64,000 nt of DNA from Planctomycetales bacterium (GCA_027449865.1 DAIDKV010000046.1:1-64000), one strand, 5' to 3'; shown: positions 24,580 to 34,344, numbered from the stretch's first letter. The notes: generated by a model not told the origin, from the sequence alone. Numbers and translations are program-made.

Positions 24580-27264
24580 TTATTCTCCATTCACGGGCGG
24601 TGACGGAATGGACTTGGGGGCAAAACCGAGGATGACGCGGCAGGGGGCATTTTCCAGGACATACCGCGTGTTTGAGGCGAAGGCGGTTGTGTCGCCTCGT
24701 CGGTAGGCACCTCGAAGGCTCATGAAGATCGCGTCGAACTTCCCTTCGACGGCGGCCCGAACGATCTCAGGGCCGGCCTCACCTCGGGCAATAAGCCGAT
24801 GAACCGATCGCCCAAGTTCATTCGCACGTTCGACGGCGTGCTCGATCAGGTCCTGCGCTTTCCCCACCGGATCGATCCCGTCTTCTCGGGCCTCGGGTTC
24901 GACGACGTCGATGAGGGTCACCGAGATCGCAGGATCGAGGAAGCTAAGAACGGTCTCCAGGAAATCGGAGCTGAGCGGGCTGCCGTCGTAGGCCAGCAGG
25001 AGTCGTTCCACTCCATGCCAGCTCTTGCGGAGCTCGGCCAGGATGCGGGCGGTCTCAGCAGCGATCGCGCCCGGACGGGGAATCTGGCTGCCACCGGCGA
25101 TATCGAGCCGGGCATCTCGATCCTTCCCAAGAACCCGGATCGAGATCGGCTCGGGTTTCGCGCCGCCCAGATTCAACCAGTAGAGCGCCACCTGATCGAG
25201 CTGGTCTTCCGGACGGAACTTGTTGGAGGCGCCCATGACGAGTTCCTGTGCCCCGATCGCGCGGGCCGTCTGCGCGAGAGCGTAAAACGGCTCGTTGGTT
25301 GGCACGATCACTGGTTTGACCGGCTTGCCCGCGTGCTCGGCCAGGTTCACGACGGCCGTCAAGAGTTGCCGATCCTGGTCTGTGATTTGCGGCTCGAGGT
25401 CGGCCGAGCGCTGAGGGAGAACCGAGGCCGTCATCACTACAACTTCAGTCGTATCGGGATCAGTCTCGGCGAGGCATCGCTCAAGCATACCCAGGTTGTA
25501 CGGGGAACGGATCGCCACCAGCTTTCGGTATGGCTTCGTCAGGCTCAACGACTCGACATTCAGGTTGTCGGCGCGCCGTTCGTTGAACTGCTCCAGGTGT
25601 TCTCGGCGTTCGGCCGCTGCGCCGGCCCGGCGCCGGCGGTGGACGTGCTCGCTCGCCCAGAAAACGGCGAAGAACCCGGCCGTAAAGAGCACGCCGGTGA
25701 TTGTGGCGACCTCCTTCGTCAGTAGATTGAAAATCGCCGAGACAGCCAGAACCACGAAGACGAGACCAATCCCAACCGGAATCTCGTAACCTTTGACGCG
25801 GATGTTGAGCGGAACCTCGAATTCTCTTGGCTCCGGACGCTTGAATCGCAAAACCAGCATCGACATCGTCATGAAGACAAAGCTCCAGACAACACCGAAG
25901 GCGTACGCCTCACCGAGGGTCAACACGTCCCCCTGGCTGGCTATTGTGGTGATGATCTGTAGGATGACCACCAGGTTGATGAGACGTGAGCTGGTCCCAT
26001 ACTTCGGATGAGGTCGAAGGAACCAGTCCGGAAGGACTCCGTCCTCCGAAACCCGATTCAGCACACCATTGGAGCCAACAATCGCCGTGTTCACGGCTCC
26101 CGAAAGAATCAACGAGCCGACGACAACCACCATGGCGTTGAGAGTCAGTCGGGCCCACTGCGGCCCTACCACGTTCATCGCCAGGCCACCGATCACATTG
26201 CCGGCATACCGGGTCACACGCTGATCATCTGGTATGATCATCACCGCGAAGAAGCTGATCAGTGAAGTGAGCAGCATGCTGTACAAAAATACGACCATCG
26301 CGGCACGTCGGAAGTTCTTGAGTTTAGGGCTCTCCACCTCTCGATAGACCTGGGCCAATGTCTCCTCGCCGCTCATCGCCAGGATCGAGTGACCGAACGA
26401 GATCATGATGCCGACGAGGCCGATCAGACCCAGCCAGTTGCCTGAAATGGGATCGGGGCGGAGCGACTCGCCCAGGCTCGTCTCGCCGAGGAAGCCCAGG
26501 GGGTCGACCTGCTTGCCGAAGGGGTCGAGCATCGGAGTACCCGTCGGGCTTACTTTCTTCGAGAGGTCGGGTGTCAGTGGCGGGATCGCGCGCTTCTCGG
26601 GCCGGACCGCGAGAGTGACCAGGCACCAGGCGACCATGACGACGCCGATCACTGTCGTCGCCGCCATGATCTTCAGCGCACGGTCGCTGGATTCGTGAAT
26701 CCCTCGAATGTTCACCCGCCAGAAGTAGACGATCACCCCCACGGCCATGACCGCCGAGAGTGGGTTTGTGTAGGCGACGAGCCAGCTTTCAGGGCCGAGG
26801 CCAAAGAGGTCGTTGAGCAGTCCAACGATGTATTGCCCGCCCGAGACGGCACTGATTGGACCGGTGAGAATGTAGTCGAACAGGAGCGCCGAGACCGCGA
26901 TGCGGGCCAGCGTTCCCCCCATCGCCTCCTTGACAATCCGGTAGACACCGCCGCGCACGAACATGGCGCAGCTCTCGATGTACACACTTCGCACGCCGTA
27001 GCTGAAAAGCATCACGCCCAGGATGAACCAGGGAGCGGCCTTGCCGATCTGCGACTCGACGATTCCCTCGATGTAATAGACCGTGCTGGCGAGGTCACAG
27101 AGCACAATCGCCGCCGTCCGCCAGAACGAGATGAAGGTGAACATCACGCTCGTGACGACCACCACCTGCCCAGCCGTCGGGCCTCGGCGATGAGACTTGG
27201 CAACCGGGCTGGTGGACGTGATCGGACCTTCAGAGGCGGTCGAGCGAAGATCGCCGGCGGACAT
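24580..27264 (-). CDS. APC-superfamily amino-acid permease with C-terminal universal-stress domains
   Basis: About 12 transmembrane segments occupy the first 530 residues (for example VVVVTSVMFTFISFW, GVRSVYIESCAMFVRGGVYR, LISFFAVMIIPDD), matching the APC amino-acid transporter family. The cytoplasmic C-terminal 340 residues contain two UspA-like units: YRKLVAIRSPYNLGML to ELVMGASNKFRPED, and RLLLAYDGSPLSSDF to MSLRGAYRRGD. The start is uncertain: ATG 27264 is used here, but a TTG at 27345 overlaps the stop of the upstream gene (TTGA) and would add 27 residues. The transported solute is unknown; USP domains may bind nucleotides and gate transport. Confidence 0.87.
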   Translation of the reverse strand: MSAGDLRSTASEGPITSTSPVAKSHRRGPTAGQVVVVTSVMFTFISFWRTAAIVLCDLASTVYYIEGIVESQIGKAAPWFILGVMLFSYGVRSVYIESCAMFVRGGVYRIVKEAMGGTLARIAVSALLFDYILTGPISAVSGGQYIVGLLNDLFGLGPESWLVAYTNPLSAVMAVGVIVYFWRVNIRGIHESSDRALKIMAATTVIGVVMVAWCLVTLAVRPEKRAIPPLTPDLSKKVSPTGTPMLDPFGKQVDPLGFLGETSLGESLRPDPISGNWLGLIGLVGIMISFGHSILAMSGEETLAQVYREVESPKLKNFRRAAMVVFLYSMLLTSLISFFAVMIIPDDQRVTRYAGNVIGGLAMNVVGPQWARLTLNAMVVVVGSLILSGAVNTAIVGSNGVLNRVSEDGVLPDWFLRPHPKYGTSSRLINLVVILQIITTIASQGDVLTLGEAYAFGVVWSFVFMTMSMLVLRFKRPEPREFEVPLNIRVKGYEIPVGIGLVFVVLAVSAIFNLLTKEVATITGVLFTAGFFAVFWASEHVHRRRRAGAAAERREHLEQFNERRADNLNVESLSLTKPYRKLVAIRSPYNLGMLERCLAETDPDTTEVVVMTASVLPQRSADLEPQITDQDRQLLTAVVNLAEHAGKPVKPVIVPTNEPFYALAQTARAIGAQELVMGASNKFRPEDQLDQVALYWLNLGGAKPEPISIRVLGKDRDARLDIAGGSQIPRPGAIAAETARILAELRKSWHGVERLLLAYDGSPLSSDFLETVLSFLDPAISVTLIDVVEPEAREDGIDPVGKAQDLIEHAVERANELGRSVHRLIARGEAGPEIVRAAVEGKFDAIFMSLRGAYRRGDTTAFASNTRYVLENAPCRVILGFAPKSIPSPPVNGE

Positions 27265-27341
27265 GTCGATGGAGTTCCCGGAGGATCGGATCGGGCCGAA
27301 GCTGGCAAGTCGATGATTACAGCGGACGCGCCGAGTCGGCG

Positions 27342-27866
27342 TCAAGAGGCGGACGAAGCTTGGGCCGCCTCGGGCGTCCTCGACTTCGGCCGCGTCCGCC
27401 TTGTCAGTAGCCCCGCGATCCCGATGGCACCCCCCCCAATGACGTCAGCGATCAGGTAGCCGACCTTCGAGCGCTCCTCCCAGGCAAAGGCAAACCTCGT
27501 GCTCAACCGGTCGCCCCGTACGATGGCCCATAGCCTGAGCGAGCGGTCGATGAGAGCTTCAGCGATTCGTGCGAGTCCTTCATGGGGGTTGCCGTGAGCG
27601 AAAGAAGAAGGGCCCAATCCACCGAAGGCAATTGCCGCCAGCACGCTTGTCAGCCCCGCAATCATCATCGCGATCAGGGTCCGATTGAACGTCCCGGAGT
27701 AGACCATCAACGCATAGAGTCCCAGGTCGATCGTCACCGCCGAGAGGATGACAACAGGATGGAGCAAGACGACCTCGCGATCGAACTGACGAATCAGAAT
27801 CAGATTGAGCGCCGCAAGCACGCTCAGACGCATCATCGCCGAGGTCGATAGTCGGTTGAGATGCAT
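27342..27866 (-). CDS. Predicted membrane protein, about four helices, unknown function
   Basis: Starts MHLNRLSTSAMMRLSVLAALN with AGGA upstream; the frame upstream of 27866 overlaps the dehydrogenase gene and is ignored. The 174 residues have hydrophobic segments at about 10-28 (LSVLAALNLILIR), 35-56, 62-84 (LIAMMIAGLTSVLAAIAFGG) and near 145-160, and a basic C-terminus. It sits between the isocitrate/isopropylmalate-dehydrogenase-like gene and the permease, all on the minus strand, so they may be one operon. Not recognised as a named family. Confidence 0.7.
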   Translation of the reverse strand: MHLNRLSTSAMMRLSVLAALNLILIRQFDREVVLLHPVVILSAVTIDLGLYALMVYSGTFNRTLIAMMIAGLTSVLAAIAFGGLGPSSFAHGNPHEGLARIAEALIDRSLRLWAIVRGDRLSTRFAFAWEERSKVGYLIADVIGGGAIGIAGLLTRRTRPKSRTPEAAQASSAS

Positions 27867-27882
27867 CAAGGAGCTTTCCTGG

Positions 27883-28929
27883 TTAAGCCTCCGACTCGGA
27901 AGATTGGAGGGGATTGTGTCGGGCGACTCCCGCCGCGACGGCGTCGGTGAAGCTCTCGGTTGTCTCCCGACCACCCAGATCGGGGGTCCGGACACCCTGA
28001 CGCAACAGCTCCAGTGTTGCGTTCTTCACCGCCTGTCCGACGGCGATTTCACCGAGCTGGTAGAGAAGGAGTGAGAGGGCCAGAAAGATGGCCGTTGGAT
28101 TGGCGAGATTCTTACCGGCTATGTCGGGTGCGGTACCATGCGCCGCGTCGAAGAGTGCGACCCGAACGACTGCCGCGGCATCGAAGCCGAGATTGGCGCT
28201 GGCGCCGATCCCGAGCGAGCCGGCCAGCCCACAGGCCATGTCGGAGAGGAAGTCTCCATACTCATTGAGGACAAGCACGATCTGGAACTTCTCGGGCGCC
28301 ATGATCACCTTGCCGAGCATCGCGTCGAAAAGCTCGACCGAGTGATTGACTTCTGGGAACTGGCTGGCGACTTCCTTCGTGATTTGTTCGAAGAGGCCGT
28401 CGGTGGCTCTCTGGATTGTGTACTTGGACGAGCTGGTCACGCGCTTGCCCGTCTTACGAGCCAGGTTGAAAGCGTATCGAGCAGCCTGGGTGACCGGCTG
28501 ACGCTCCACGATCCGAAGGCTGACGGCACCGTCCGTACCGATCAAACGACCAGGGTCGTCGTAGGTGCCCCCGGTGGCGATCCGGACGATATCGAGATCG
28601 AGCTCACGTCGGAAGTTGGTAGGAACGCCAGGGATCGTGTAGACCGGCCTGTGAATCACTGAGAGGTTCAATCGGCGGCGGAGGACGGCGTTGGGGCTTT
28701 CCTCAGCCGTGGTCGTCGGATGTTTGAGGGCGACCCGAGCCGCGTGAATGGCCTCGACCGCCTCATCGTAAAGGAGCTTTCCACGCGTCCGACGGTTTTC
28801 CAGACTGATGTCGACCGGGATAAACTCGAGACGAACGGGCAGGGCCTCGGCCAGTCGATGGACGGCCCTCGAAAGCTCCGCTCCGATGCCGTCTCCCAGG
28901 AGCTCGACGACGGGATAAGTTGGGCGCAT
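27883..28929 (-). CDS. Isocitrate/isopropylmalate dehydrogenase family protein
   Basis: Beta-decarboxylating dehydrogenase of 348 residues. Landmarks: VVELLGDGIGAEL, SSSKYTIQRATDGLF, LNEYGDFLSDMACGLAGSLG (the Asp ligands of Mg) and LFDAAHGTAPDIAGKNLANPTA. The substrate loop normally reading RExTEGxYxG is here RIATGGTYDDPGRLIG, so the usual Glu and Ser/Thr determinants are missing and substrate preference cannot be set as isocitrate, isopropylmalate or tartrate. The length is close to NAD-IDH and LeuB. It heads the minus-strand group with the membrane protein and permease. Confidence 0.82.
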   Translation of the reverse strand: MRPTYPVVELLGDGIGAELSRAVHRLAEALPVRLEFIPVDISLENRRTRGKLLYDEAVEAIHAARVALKHPTTTAEESPNAVLRRRLNLSVIHRPVYTIPGVPTNFRRELDLDIVRIATGGTYDDPGRLIGTDGAVSLRIVERQPVTQAARYAFNLARKTGKRVTSSSKYTIQRATDGLFEQITKEVASQFPEVNHSVELFDAMLGKVIMAPEKFQIVLVLNEYGDFLSDMACGLAGSLGIGASANLGFDAAAVVRVALFDAAHGTAPDIAGKNLANPTAIFLALSLLLYQLGEIAVGQAVKNATLELLRQGVRTPDLGGRETTESFTDAVAAGVARHNPLQSSESEA

Positions 28930-29174
28930 TCCTGTCCGAGTCTCCTGAATAGTTCGGGGAAGAGGAGATTACCGCCGATTGTAAGGGTGGGCCGCAAAGT
29001 CGTCAAACCCGTCGCGGCGCAACGGGATCCGGCGGCCGATCCCTGGCAAACCTTCTGTCCAGGGGGTATATTACGAACAGGATTGGCCCGTGCTCTGGGC
29101 CTCGTCTCCTCGACGGGCCGACCGTCCGGGCGCCGGCCCGCCACATGCCGATCGATTGACACGGGAGAGGTCTG

Positions 29175-29702
29175 ATGTCCACCGCGGGCAAGGTCCTTGT
29201 CGTCCTGGTAATGCTTGTCTCCATCGGCTGCCTGATCCTGGCCGGTGGTGTCGCCCAGCTCCATTACAACGCCAACCAGCGGCTCCAGAAGCTGGACGCC
29301 GATCTGGAGAAGGCCCAGGCGGGGATCGACACGACGCGTGCGGAGATCGCCCAGACCCGCGATCTGACCAACATCATGCAGGAGAAGCTCGATCGAGAGA
29401 TTGCGTCTCTCCGTTCGCAGCAGACCGACCTGGAACGGACGCGGTCACAGGTCACCGACATGCTCGCCCGCCTCCAGGCTGATCTCAAGACCGTCAACGA
29501 AACTATCGCCTCGGCCCGGGAGTCGCATCAGGTTCGGATCGCCGAGTTCGATGCTGATACCGCGGCGATGGACGATCTCCGGCGTCGCGTCAACGAACTC
29601 AAGGCGACGAACTCCGAGATGACCGCCCGGCTCCAGTCGCTCCGGGACCAGTTCCAGAAGTCGTATCACGATAGCCTCGAGAGGATCGGCTCGCATCGTT
29701 GA
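29175..29702 (+). CDS. Single-pass membrane protein with long coiled coil
   Basis: A 175-residue protein. The N-terminal hydrophobic helix (GKVLVVLVMLVSIGCLILAG, about 5-25) could be an uncleaved anchor or a lipoprotein-like signal. Residues 30-165 are an almost continuous heptad-rich coiled coil with high Arg/Gln/Asp/Leu content. GAGAGG precedes the ATG by about 5 bases. No enzymatic motif. Such proteins are common in planctomycetes; a structural or tethering role is a guess. Confidence 0.75.
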   Translation: MSTAGKVLVVLVMLVSIGCLILAGGVAQLHYNANQRLQKLDADLEKAQAGIDTTRAEIAQTRDLTNIMQEKLDREIASLRSQQTDLERTRSQVTDMLARLQADLKTVNETIASARESHQVRIAEFDADTAAMDDLRRRVNELKATNSEMTARLQSLRDQFQKSYHDSLERIGSHR

Positions 29703-29727
29703 GTGACCGCCGGGAAAGGGCTTCGCG

Positions 29728-30813
29728 TTGATCGATGACCGAGAGGCGAGCGAGAAGAGCGAATCGGCTCCTCACGAGCATGCCGACCGGATGACCGGCT
29801 CCGGTCCTTCCTCTTCGGGTGCGACGTCGTGGGTTGGCATCATCGCCAATCGCAATTCGGGAGCCGGACGCGGACGACGACTGGTCGACCAATTGGTCTC
29901 AGAGCTTCGGCGACAGGGGCTTGCATCCGAGGTGGCCTGGACACCCCAGGCCCGAGCCTTGCTCGTCGAGCGGGCGCGTGCTCGGAACGATTGTCGATGC
30001 CTGATCGCCGTCGGGGGAGACGGAACAGTCTCGGCCCTCCTCAACGAGCATCCAGGCGTACCCATAACCGTTATGCCGGCCGGGACCGAGAACCTTGTCG
30101 CCCGGCATTTCGGGCTAAGACGCGACCCACACGGCCTGGCCAGGTTGATCTCGGCCGGCCGTTCGGTCCCGGTCGATCTCGCCGAGGTCGCGGGGCGGCG
30201 TTTCCTTCTGATGGCCGGATTCGGGTTCGATGCCGATGTCGTTACCCGGCACCATCGAGGCCGAATTTCTCGTTCCGGAAGGATGGGGACCACAAGCCGT
30301 ATGGCTTATGTCTGGCCCATCCTCCGCGCCAGCTTCACCTACCGTTTCCCTGTGATTACCGTCCGCATCCTCGATCTCGGCAGCGAAGAGACTCTTCGAG
30401 GGACGACCGTCTTCCTTTTCAATCTTCCCCGATATGCCCTTGGTCTGCCGTTCGTTCCCATCGCCCGAGACGATGACGGGTGGCTTGACCTGATTGTTTT
30501 CCGCCATGCGGGGCCGGTGAGGGCTTTCTATTATCTTTGCAAGGTCTTCCTTGGCGTTCATTTGACCGATCCGAGCGTCTACCATCGACGAGTCCGGAAA
30601 GTTGTCATCACCTCTCGATCGAGGATCCCGGTCCAGCTTGATGGCGACCCCGCCGGCACGGTAGTCCCCACACTTCGTGCCAGAGATCCGGGAGTCGTTT
30701 GCCACGACGTCGAGGACGGAGGAACATTACTCCATCGTGAGGAATGGGTCGTCGAGATTCTCCCCTCCTCACTCTCGATGTTGGTACCGCCCAGACACCA
30801 GAGGTCAGAGTAA
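29728..30813 (+). CDS. Diacylglycerol/lipid kinase family protein (DagK/YegS type)
   Basis: Starts at TTG with AAGGG seven bases upstream; an ATG at 29791 is an alternative. The catalytic domain begins WVGIIANRNSGAGRGR, with the nucleotide site in CLIAVGGDGTVSALLNEHP and PAGTENLVARHFGL. The C-terminal half is a beta-rich lipid-kinase lobe with a VQLDGDPAG motif. The family phosphorylates lipid alcohols such as diacylglycerol or sphingoid bases with ATP. It lies 25 bases after the coiled-coil gene, so they may be co-transcribed. Confidence 0.88.
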   Translation: MIDDREASEKSESAPHEHADRMTGSGPSSSGATSWVGIIANRNSGAGRGRRLVDQLVSELRRQGLASEVAWTPQARALLVERARARNDCRCLIAVGGDGTVSALLNEHPGVPITVMPAGTENLVARHFGLRRDPHGLARLISAGRSVPVDLAEVAGRRFLLMAGFGFDADVVTRHHRGRISRSGRMGTTSRMAYVWPILRASFTYRFPVITVRILDLGSEETLRGTTVFLFNLPRYALGLPFVPIARDDDGWLDLIVFRHAGPVRAFYYLCKVFLGVHLTDPSVYHRRVRKVVITSRSRIPVQLDGDPAGTVVPTLRARDPGVVCHDVEDGGTLLHREEWVVEILPSSLSMLVPPRHQRSE

Positions 30814-30920
30814 GTCGGAACGCCAGCACGCGACGGTGTTTGTTCTGTGCTCGCCAACTCTGCATCAGGATGATAGGATTGGCCCAGGATCGAATGGGAT
30901 CGCGCGAAAGGAGTCGTTGA

Positions 30921-31751
30921 ATGGGCACGCCTAATCCTGTGGTGATTGGCTCGGCTCGTGTCGGTAACGAGGGACCGCTGGCGCTGATCGCCGGCCCCTG
31001 CGTGATGGAACCAGGCGGTCTTACGCTCCGGATCGCTACAAGGCTCGCCGAGATCTGCGGTAAGCGCGGAATCCCATTAATCTTCAAAGCGTCGTTCGAC
31101 AAGGCCAACCGGACTTCGGGTTCGAGCTTTCGCGGGCCGGGTGTCGAGGAAGGGCTACGTACCTTTGAGAAGGTCAAGGCCGAGACCGGCTTGCCAGTGA
31201 CAACCGACATCCATGAGACGATTCAGGCGGCCCCGATCGCCGAGGTGGTCGATCTGCTCCAGATTCCCGCATTCCTCGCCCGGCAGACCGACCTGCTCGA
31301 GGCTGCCGCAGCGACCGGACGACCAGTGAACGTGAAGAAAGGCCAGTTTCTCGCTCCCTGGGACATGCAACACGTCGTCAAGAAGCTGAACGCCGCGGGT
31401 GCCTCCGGCGTTCTGCTGACGGAGCGAGGGACCACATTTGGATATGGTCGGCTGGTCAACGACTTTCGATCGATCCCTCAGATGAAGGAGACCGGGGCGC
31501 CGGTCGTCTTTGATGCCACGCATTCGGTGCAACTCCCCGGTGGCGGTCCTGACGGTGCTGCGTCTTCGGGGCAACGTGAGATGATCCCCACTCTCACTCG
31601 GGCCGCTGTGGCCGCGGGTTGCGATGCTCTCTTCCTTGAGGTCCACCCGGAACCCGATCGGGCTCTCTCCGACGGGCCCAACTCGCTCCCGCTTGACGAC
31701 CTACCTGCTTTGATGGATCTCTGTCTCCGAATCCGCGAGGCCATCGCCTGA
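30921..31751 (+). CDS. kdsA: 3-deoxy-8-phosphooctulonate synthase (KDO-8-P synthase)
   Basis: Condenses arabinose-5-P and PEP for KDO, the inner-core sugar of lipopolysaccharide. 276 residues; AAAGGAG lies upstream of the ATG. Motifs: [12 protein letters not shown] (the Cys marks the metal-dependent class), [39 protein letters not shown] and [12 protein letters not shown]. The sequence closely follows the Aquifex-type metal-dependent enzyme. Its presence supports an LPS-bearing outer membrane in this organism. Confidence 0.95.
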   Translation: MGTPNPVVIGSARVGNEGPLALIAGPCVMEPGGLTLRIATRLAEICGKRGIPLIFKASFDKANRTSGSSFRGPGVEEGLRTFEKVKAETGLPVTTDIHETIQAAPIAEVVDLLQIPAFLARQTDLLEAAAATGRPVNVKKGQFLAPWDMQHVVKKLNAAGASGVLLTERGTTFGYGRLVNDFRSIPQMKETGAPVVFDATHSVQLPGGGPDGAASSGQREMIPTLTRAAVAAGCDALFLEVHPEPDRALSDGPNSLPLDDLPALMDLCLRIREAIA

Positions 31752-31978
31752 TCGGTCGATAAAGGCTCGGCTCGACGAACCTTCCGGCAATCCCGATCGT
31801 ATGGCGGAAAGAGGGGGCCGATCGCTCGGTAGGACTCGCCGCGCGCCCCGACTTTTTCGCACAATGGAACGGGAGCAGGCGTGGCGACCTCCTCGCCCGA
31901 CCGGCCTGCGTCGATGGTCGCCGCCCGACGGGGGGATTCTGCCTCGACGCCTCTCACCTTGGATCAGGAGTACCGGGC

Positions 31979-33706
31979 TTGAATCGTCGTCTTCGAATCT
32001 GGTTCTGGAGTGGGCTTGGAGTGGCCGGTTTCAGTCTGGCCGCGGCCACCGGTTGCGACTACTCTGTCCCCGATAACGATATTGTTCAGAAAGGCCGGAC
32101 CTTTCTGGGGCCGATCCCAGGCTCCAGGGGCCGAGACCGCGACGGAGCGGTCAGCAGCATCTCGGCAAGAACTGCCGAGGAGCGGAAGGCGATCCTCGAC
32201 AGCTCGATCAGCCTGATCGAACGTGCCTCGATCAAGCCCGGCGGCGACAACTACAAGCTTGCCGTCAACAAGTTGAATCAATACTTCGACGAGGGCACTC
32301 CCGAGAAGCTGTATCAGCTCGATGCGCCGGCGCGCGATTATCTTGTCGCCCAGCTTGGAAGCTCCGCAGTTCCCCCGTTTCAGTCCAGGGAATGGAACGA
32401 CCGCGACACACGTCATATCGAAGATTGCATGATGTATTCGAAGATCGCCGCCCGGGTCGCTGGGTCCGGCGACGACCTGGCGCGAGTTCGAAGGCTATTT
32501 GACTGGATCATCCGACAGGTTCAACTGGTCCCAGCCGGGTCATTCGGGGGTGGTCGGCGCGGGCCGGCGTTCGCCCGGCCATACGACGTCCTGATGCGCG
32601 GAATGGCAACCGAGTCAGAAGGCTCGGCCTGGGCGGAGCGGGCCTGGATCTTCATGGCCTTCTGCCGGCAACTCGACATCGACGCGGGCCTGCTGACTTT
32701 CACTCGTGCGACAGGTGGTGACACGGTGGTTTCCCGCGAGGAGCCGCAGCCTGGATCGATCCGACCTCAAAAACCCCGGATCGTCTGGCTCGTCGCGGTT
32801 CTGATTGACGACCGAGCCTACCTGTTTGATACGCGGCTGGGTCTCGAAGTGCCCGGGCCCGAGGGCCGGGGCATCTCCACTCTCGACGATGTCCTGACCG
32901 ATCCGACAATCCTTGAACGGATGAACATCCCGGGTCTCGCCCCGTACGTTGCCAGTCGAGCGACACTACTCAACAGTCCGACGAAAATTGGGGTGCTGAT
33001 CGACTCCAGTCCCGGCTACTTCGCGCCGAAGATGAGGCTTCTCCAGCGGGAGCTTTCCGGCAAGTATCGGACGGTCCTTTTCAGCGATCCGGCCGTCCAG
33101 CGCGACCATTTTGCCCGGGTTCTCGGTCCAAGGCTCGGCTCGGTTTCGCTCTGGGAGATCCCGCTCCAGGTGCAGGTCCGCCTTTTCAACGACGCCGAGT
33201 TTGTCCAGGCGATCCAGTATTCGCTTTTCTGGTTCCGACCCGAGTATCCGCTCATCTATGCAAGGGTGAAACAGCTTCGTGGCGAGATGCCAGAAGCGAT
33301 CAGCGAATACGTCGCATTTCGCAAGGGGGAGAATGTCCCGCTTGCGATCCATCAAAAGGGTGTCTCAAAAGAGAAGCAGCAGACGATCCCGAAGGACGTA
33401 CAGGCCGGACTCGACGTTTACGCCAGTTACTACCTGGGCCTGGCCCACCTCGAGAATAACAATCTCGACCGTGCTGCGGAAATGTTCCGGCAGGTCGTCA
33501 GTTCCGTACCGCCACCGAGCGGAAAGCGGCAACCTTACTATTATATGTTTCAGTGGGGTGCCAATGCGAATCTTGCGCGGATTGAGGAGGCCCGGCGAAA
33601 TCCCGGGGCGGCGATCGATTACTACTCCCAACCCGATCCTACACCACAGGGTGTAGGCAATCACCTTCGGGCCCGAGAGTTGATCTGGATCGACCCTACG
33701 CACTGA
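31979..33706 (+). CDS. Putative lipoprotein with transglutaminase-like and TPR regions
   Basis: A TTG start with AGGAG about 9 bases upstream. The N-terminus has a hydrophobic helix and a lipobox-like AATGC with Cys26, so it is probably lipid-anchored. Residues 140-330 resemble a transglutaminase-like fold in layout (ERAWIFMAFCRQLDIDAGLL, then IDDRAYLFDTRLGLEVPG), although a full Cys-His-Asp triad is not clear. Residues 460-560 contain TPR-like repeats (ASYYLGLAHLENNNLDRAA). Function unknown; it may be a cell-envelope scaffold. Confidence 0.75.
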   Translation: MNRRLRIWFWSGLGVAGFSLAAATGCDYSVPDNDIVQKGRTFLGPIPGSRGRDRDGAVSSISARTAEERKAILDSSISLIERASIKPGGDNYKLAVNKLNQYFDEGTPEKLYQLDAPARDYLVAQLGSSAVPPFQSREWNDRDTRHIEDCMMYSKIAARVAGSGDDLARVRRLFDWIIRQVQLVPAGSFGGGRRGPAFARPYDVLMRGMATESEGSAWAERAWIFMAFCRQLDIDAGLLTFTRATGGDTVVSREEPQPGSIRPQKPRIVWLVAVLIDDRAYLFDTRLGLEVPGPEGRGISTLDDVLTDPTILERMNIPGLAPYVASRATLLNSPTKIGVLIDSSPGYFAPKMRLLQRELSGKYRTVLFSDPAVQRDHFARVLGPRLGSVSLWEIPLQVQVRLFNDAEFVQAIQYSLFWFRPEYPLIYARVKQLRGEMPEAISEYVAFRKGENVPLAIHQKGVSKEKQQTIPKDVQAGLDVYASYYLGLAHLENNNLDRAAEMFRQVVSSVPPPSGKRQPYYYMFQWGANANLARIEEARRNPGAAIDYYSQPDPTPQGVGNHLRARELIWIDPTH

Positions 33707-33716
33707 CTTCAAAGAA

Positions 33717-33755
33717 ACGGGGCACGACGCCACTTTCCATGGCGACGTGCCCCGT
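33717..33755 (-). terminator. Hairpin terminator downstream of csrA
   Basis: ACGGGGCACG and CGTGCCCCGT form a 10-bp outer stem, with an inner CGCCA/TGGCG stem around a CTTTCCA loop. On the minus strand it is followed by TTTCTTTG. It lies between the convergent lipoprotein gene and csrA and probably stops transcription of the BON-csrA operon; it may also act on the plus strand. Confidence 0.6.
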
Positions 33756-33783
33756 ACGTGTGGACCGATGCAGTACGACAGGA

Positions 33784-33999
33784 TCAGACGGAGGAACTGA
33801 CTGGAGTCGCGAGACCAACCGGGGGGCTGCACAGTGCGCTGGCCACGTTCCGATCCTGGAGTTCCTGACGAATGATCGGGATCGAGCCGGGTGCCTCGAT
33901 CCCAACACGCACGTGATTTCCACGGATGCCGACGATCGTGATCTTGATGTTGCCGTCGACGACGATGGACTCGTTGAGCTTTCGGCTGAGGACTAACAT
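33784..33999 (-). CDS. csrA: CsrA-type translational regulator
   Basis: A 71-residue RNA-binding protein that usually binds ANGGA sites and blocks translation. The start MLVLSRKLNESIVV and the block VRVGIEAPGSIPIIRQEL are diagnostic. AAGGA lies about 10 bases upstream. The last 20 residues (ASALCSPPVGLATPVSSSV) form a non-conserved tail. It is the second gene of the BON-csrA unit (51-base gap) and follows the leader element at 34477-34561. Confidence 0.95.
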   Translation of the reverse strand: MLVLSRKLNESIVVDGNIKITIVGIRGNHVRVGIEAPGSIPIIRQELQDRNVASALCSPPVGLATPVSSSV

Positions 34000-34050
34000 C
34001 GGGTGAATTCCTTTCGGGCTCGTGGTGTCAGGTTCGCGGCCTCACCAGGG

Positions 34051-34344
34051 TCAAGGTGTCGTGGACCGGGAGAGGCATAGGACGTCGATCCGGTTGATGA
34101 CCTGCCGGACGCCTTCGACGCCGCCGGCGATCTCCTGTGCGATCTGCTTGAGGAAGTAAGATGGCACCCGACCCAGCAAATGAACCTCGTCGTCCTGAGC
34201 CAGACACGAGACGTCCCTGAGCGCGAGATACCCACTCCTCCAGAACCGATCCTCGATCACCTCCTGAATCCTGGCCTGCGGCGGCCGAACCCAGGAGCGG
34301 TGGACACGGGCTCGCTCCAGTTCTTTGACCGGGGTCATCTCCAT
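34051..34344 (-). CDS. BON-domain protein
   Basis: A 97-residue protein with one BON domain: RIQEVIEDRFWRSGYLALRD, then EVHLLGRVPSYFLKQIAQEI and GGVEGVRQVINRIDVL. BON domains bind membranes or hydrophobic ligands and occur in stress-related proteins. No signal peptide is evident, so it is likely cytoplasmic. It is the first gene after the leader element and precedes csrA, the two probably forming one transcript. Confidence 0.9.
   Translation of the reverse strand: MEMTPVKELERARVHRSWVRPPQARIQEVIEDRFWRSGYLALRDVSCLAQDDEVHLLGRVPSYFLKQIAQEIAGGVEGVRQVINRIDVLCLSRSTTP

Noticed and set aside
31801-32076. Open frame of 91 codons before the lipoprotein gene
   Set aside because: It overlaps the lipoprotein start in another frame and has Arg/Ser/Pro-rich composition typical of non-coding frames.
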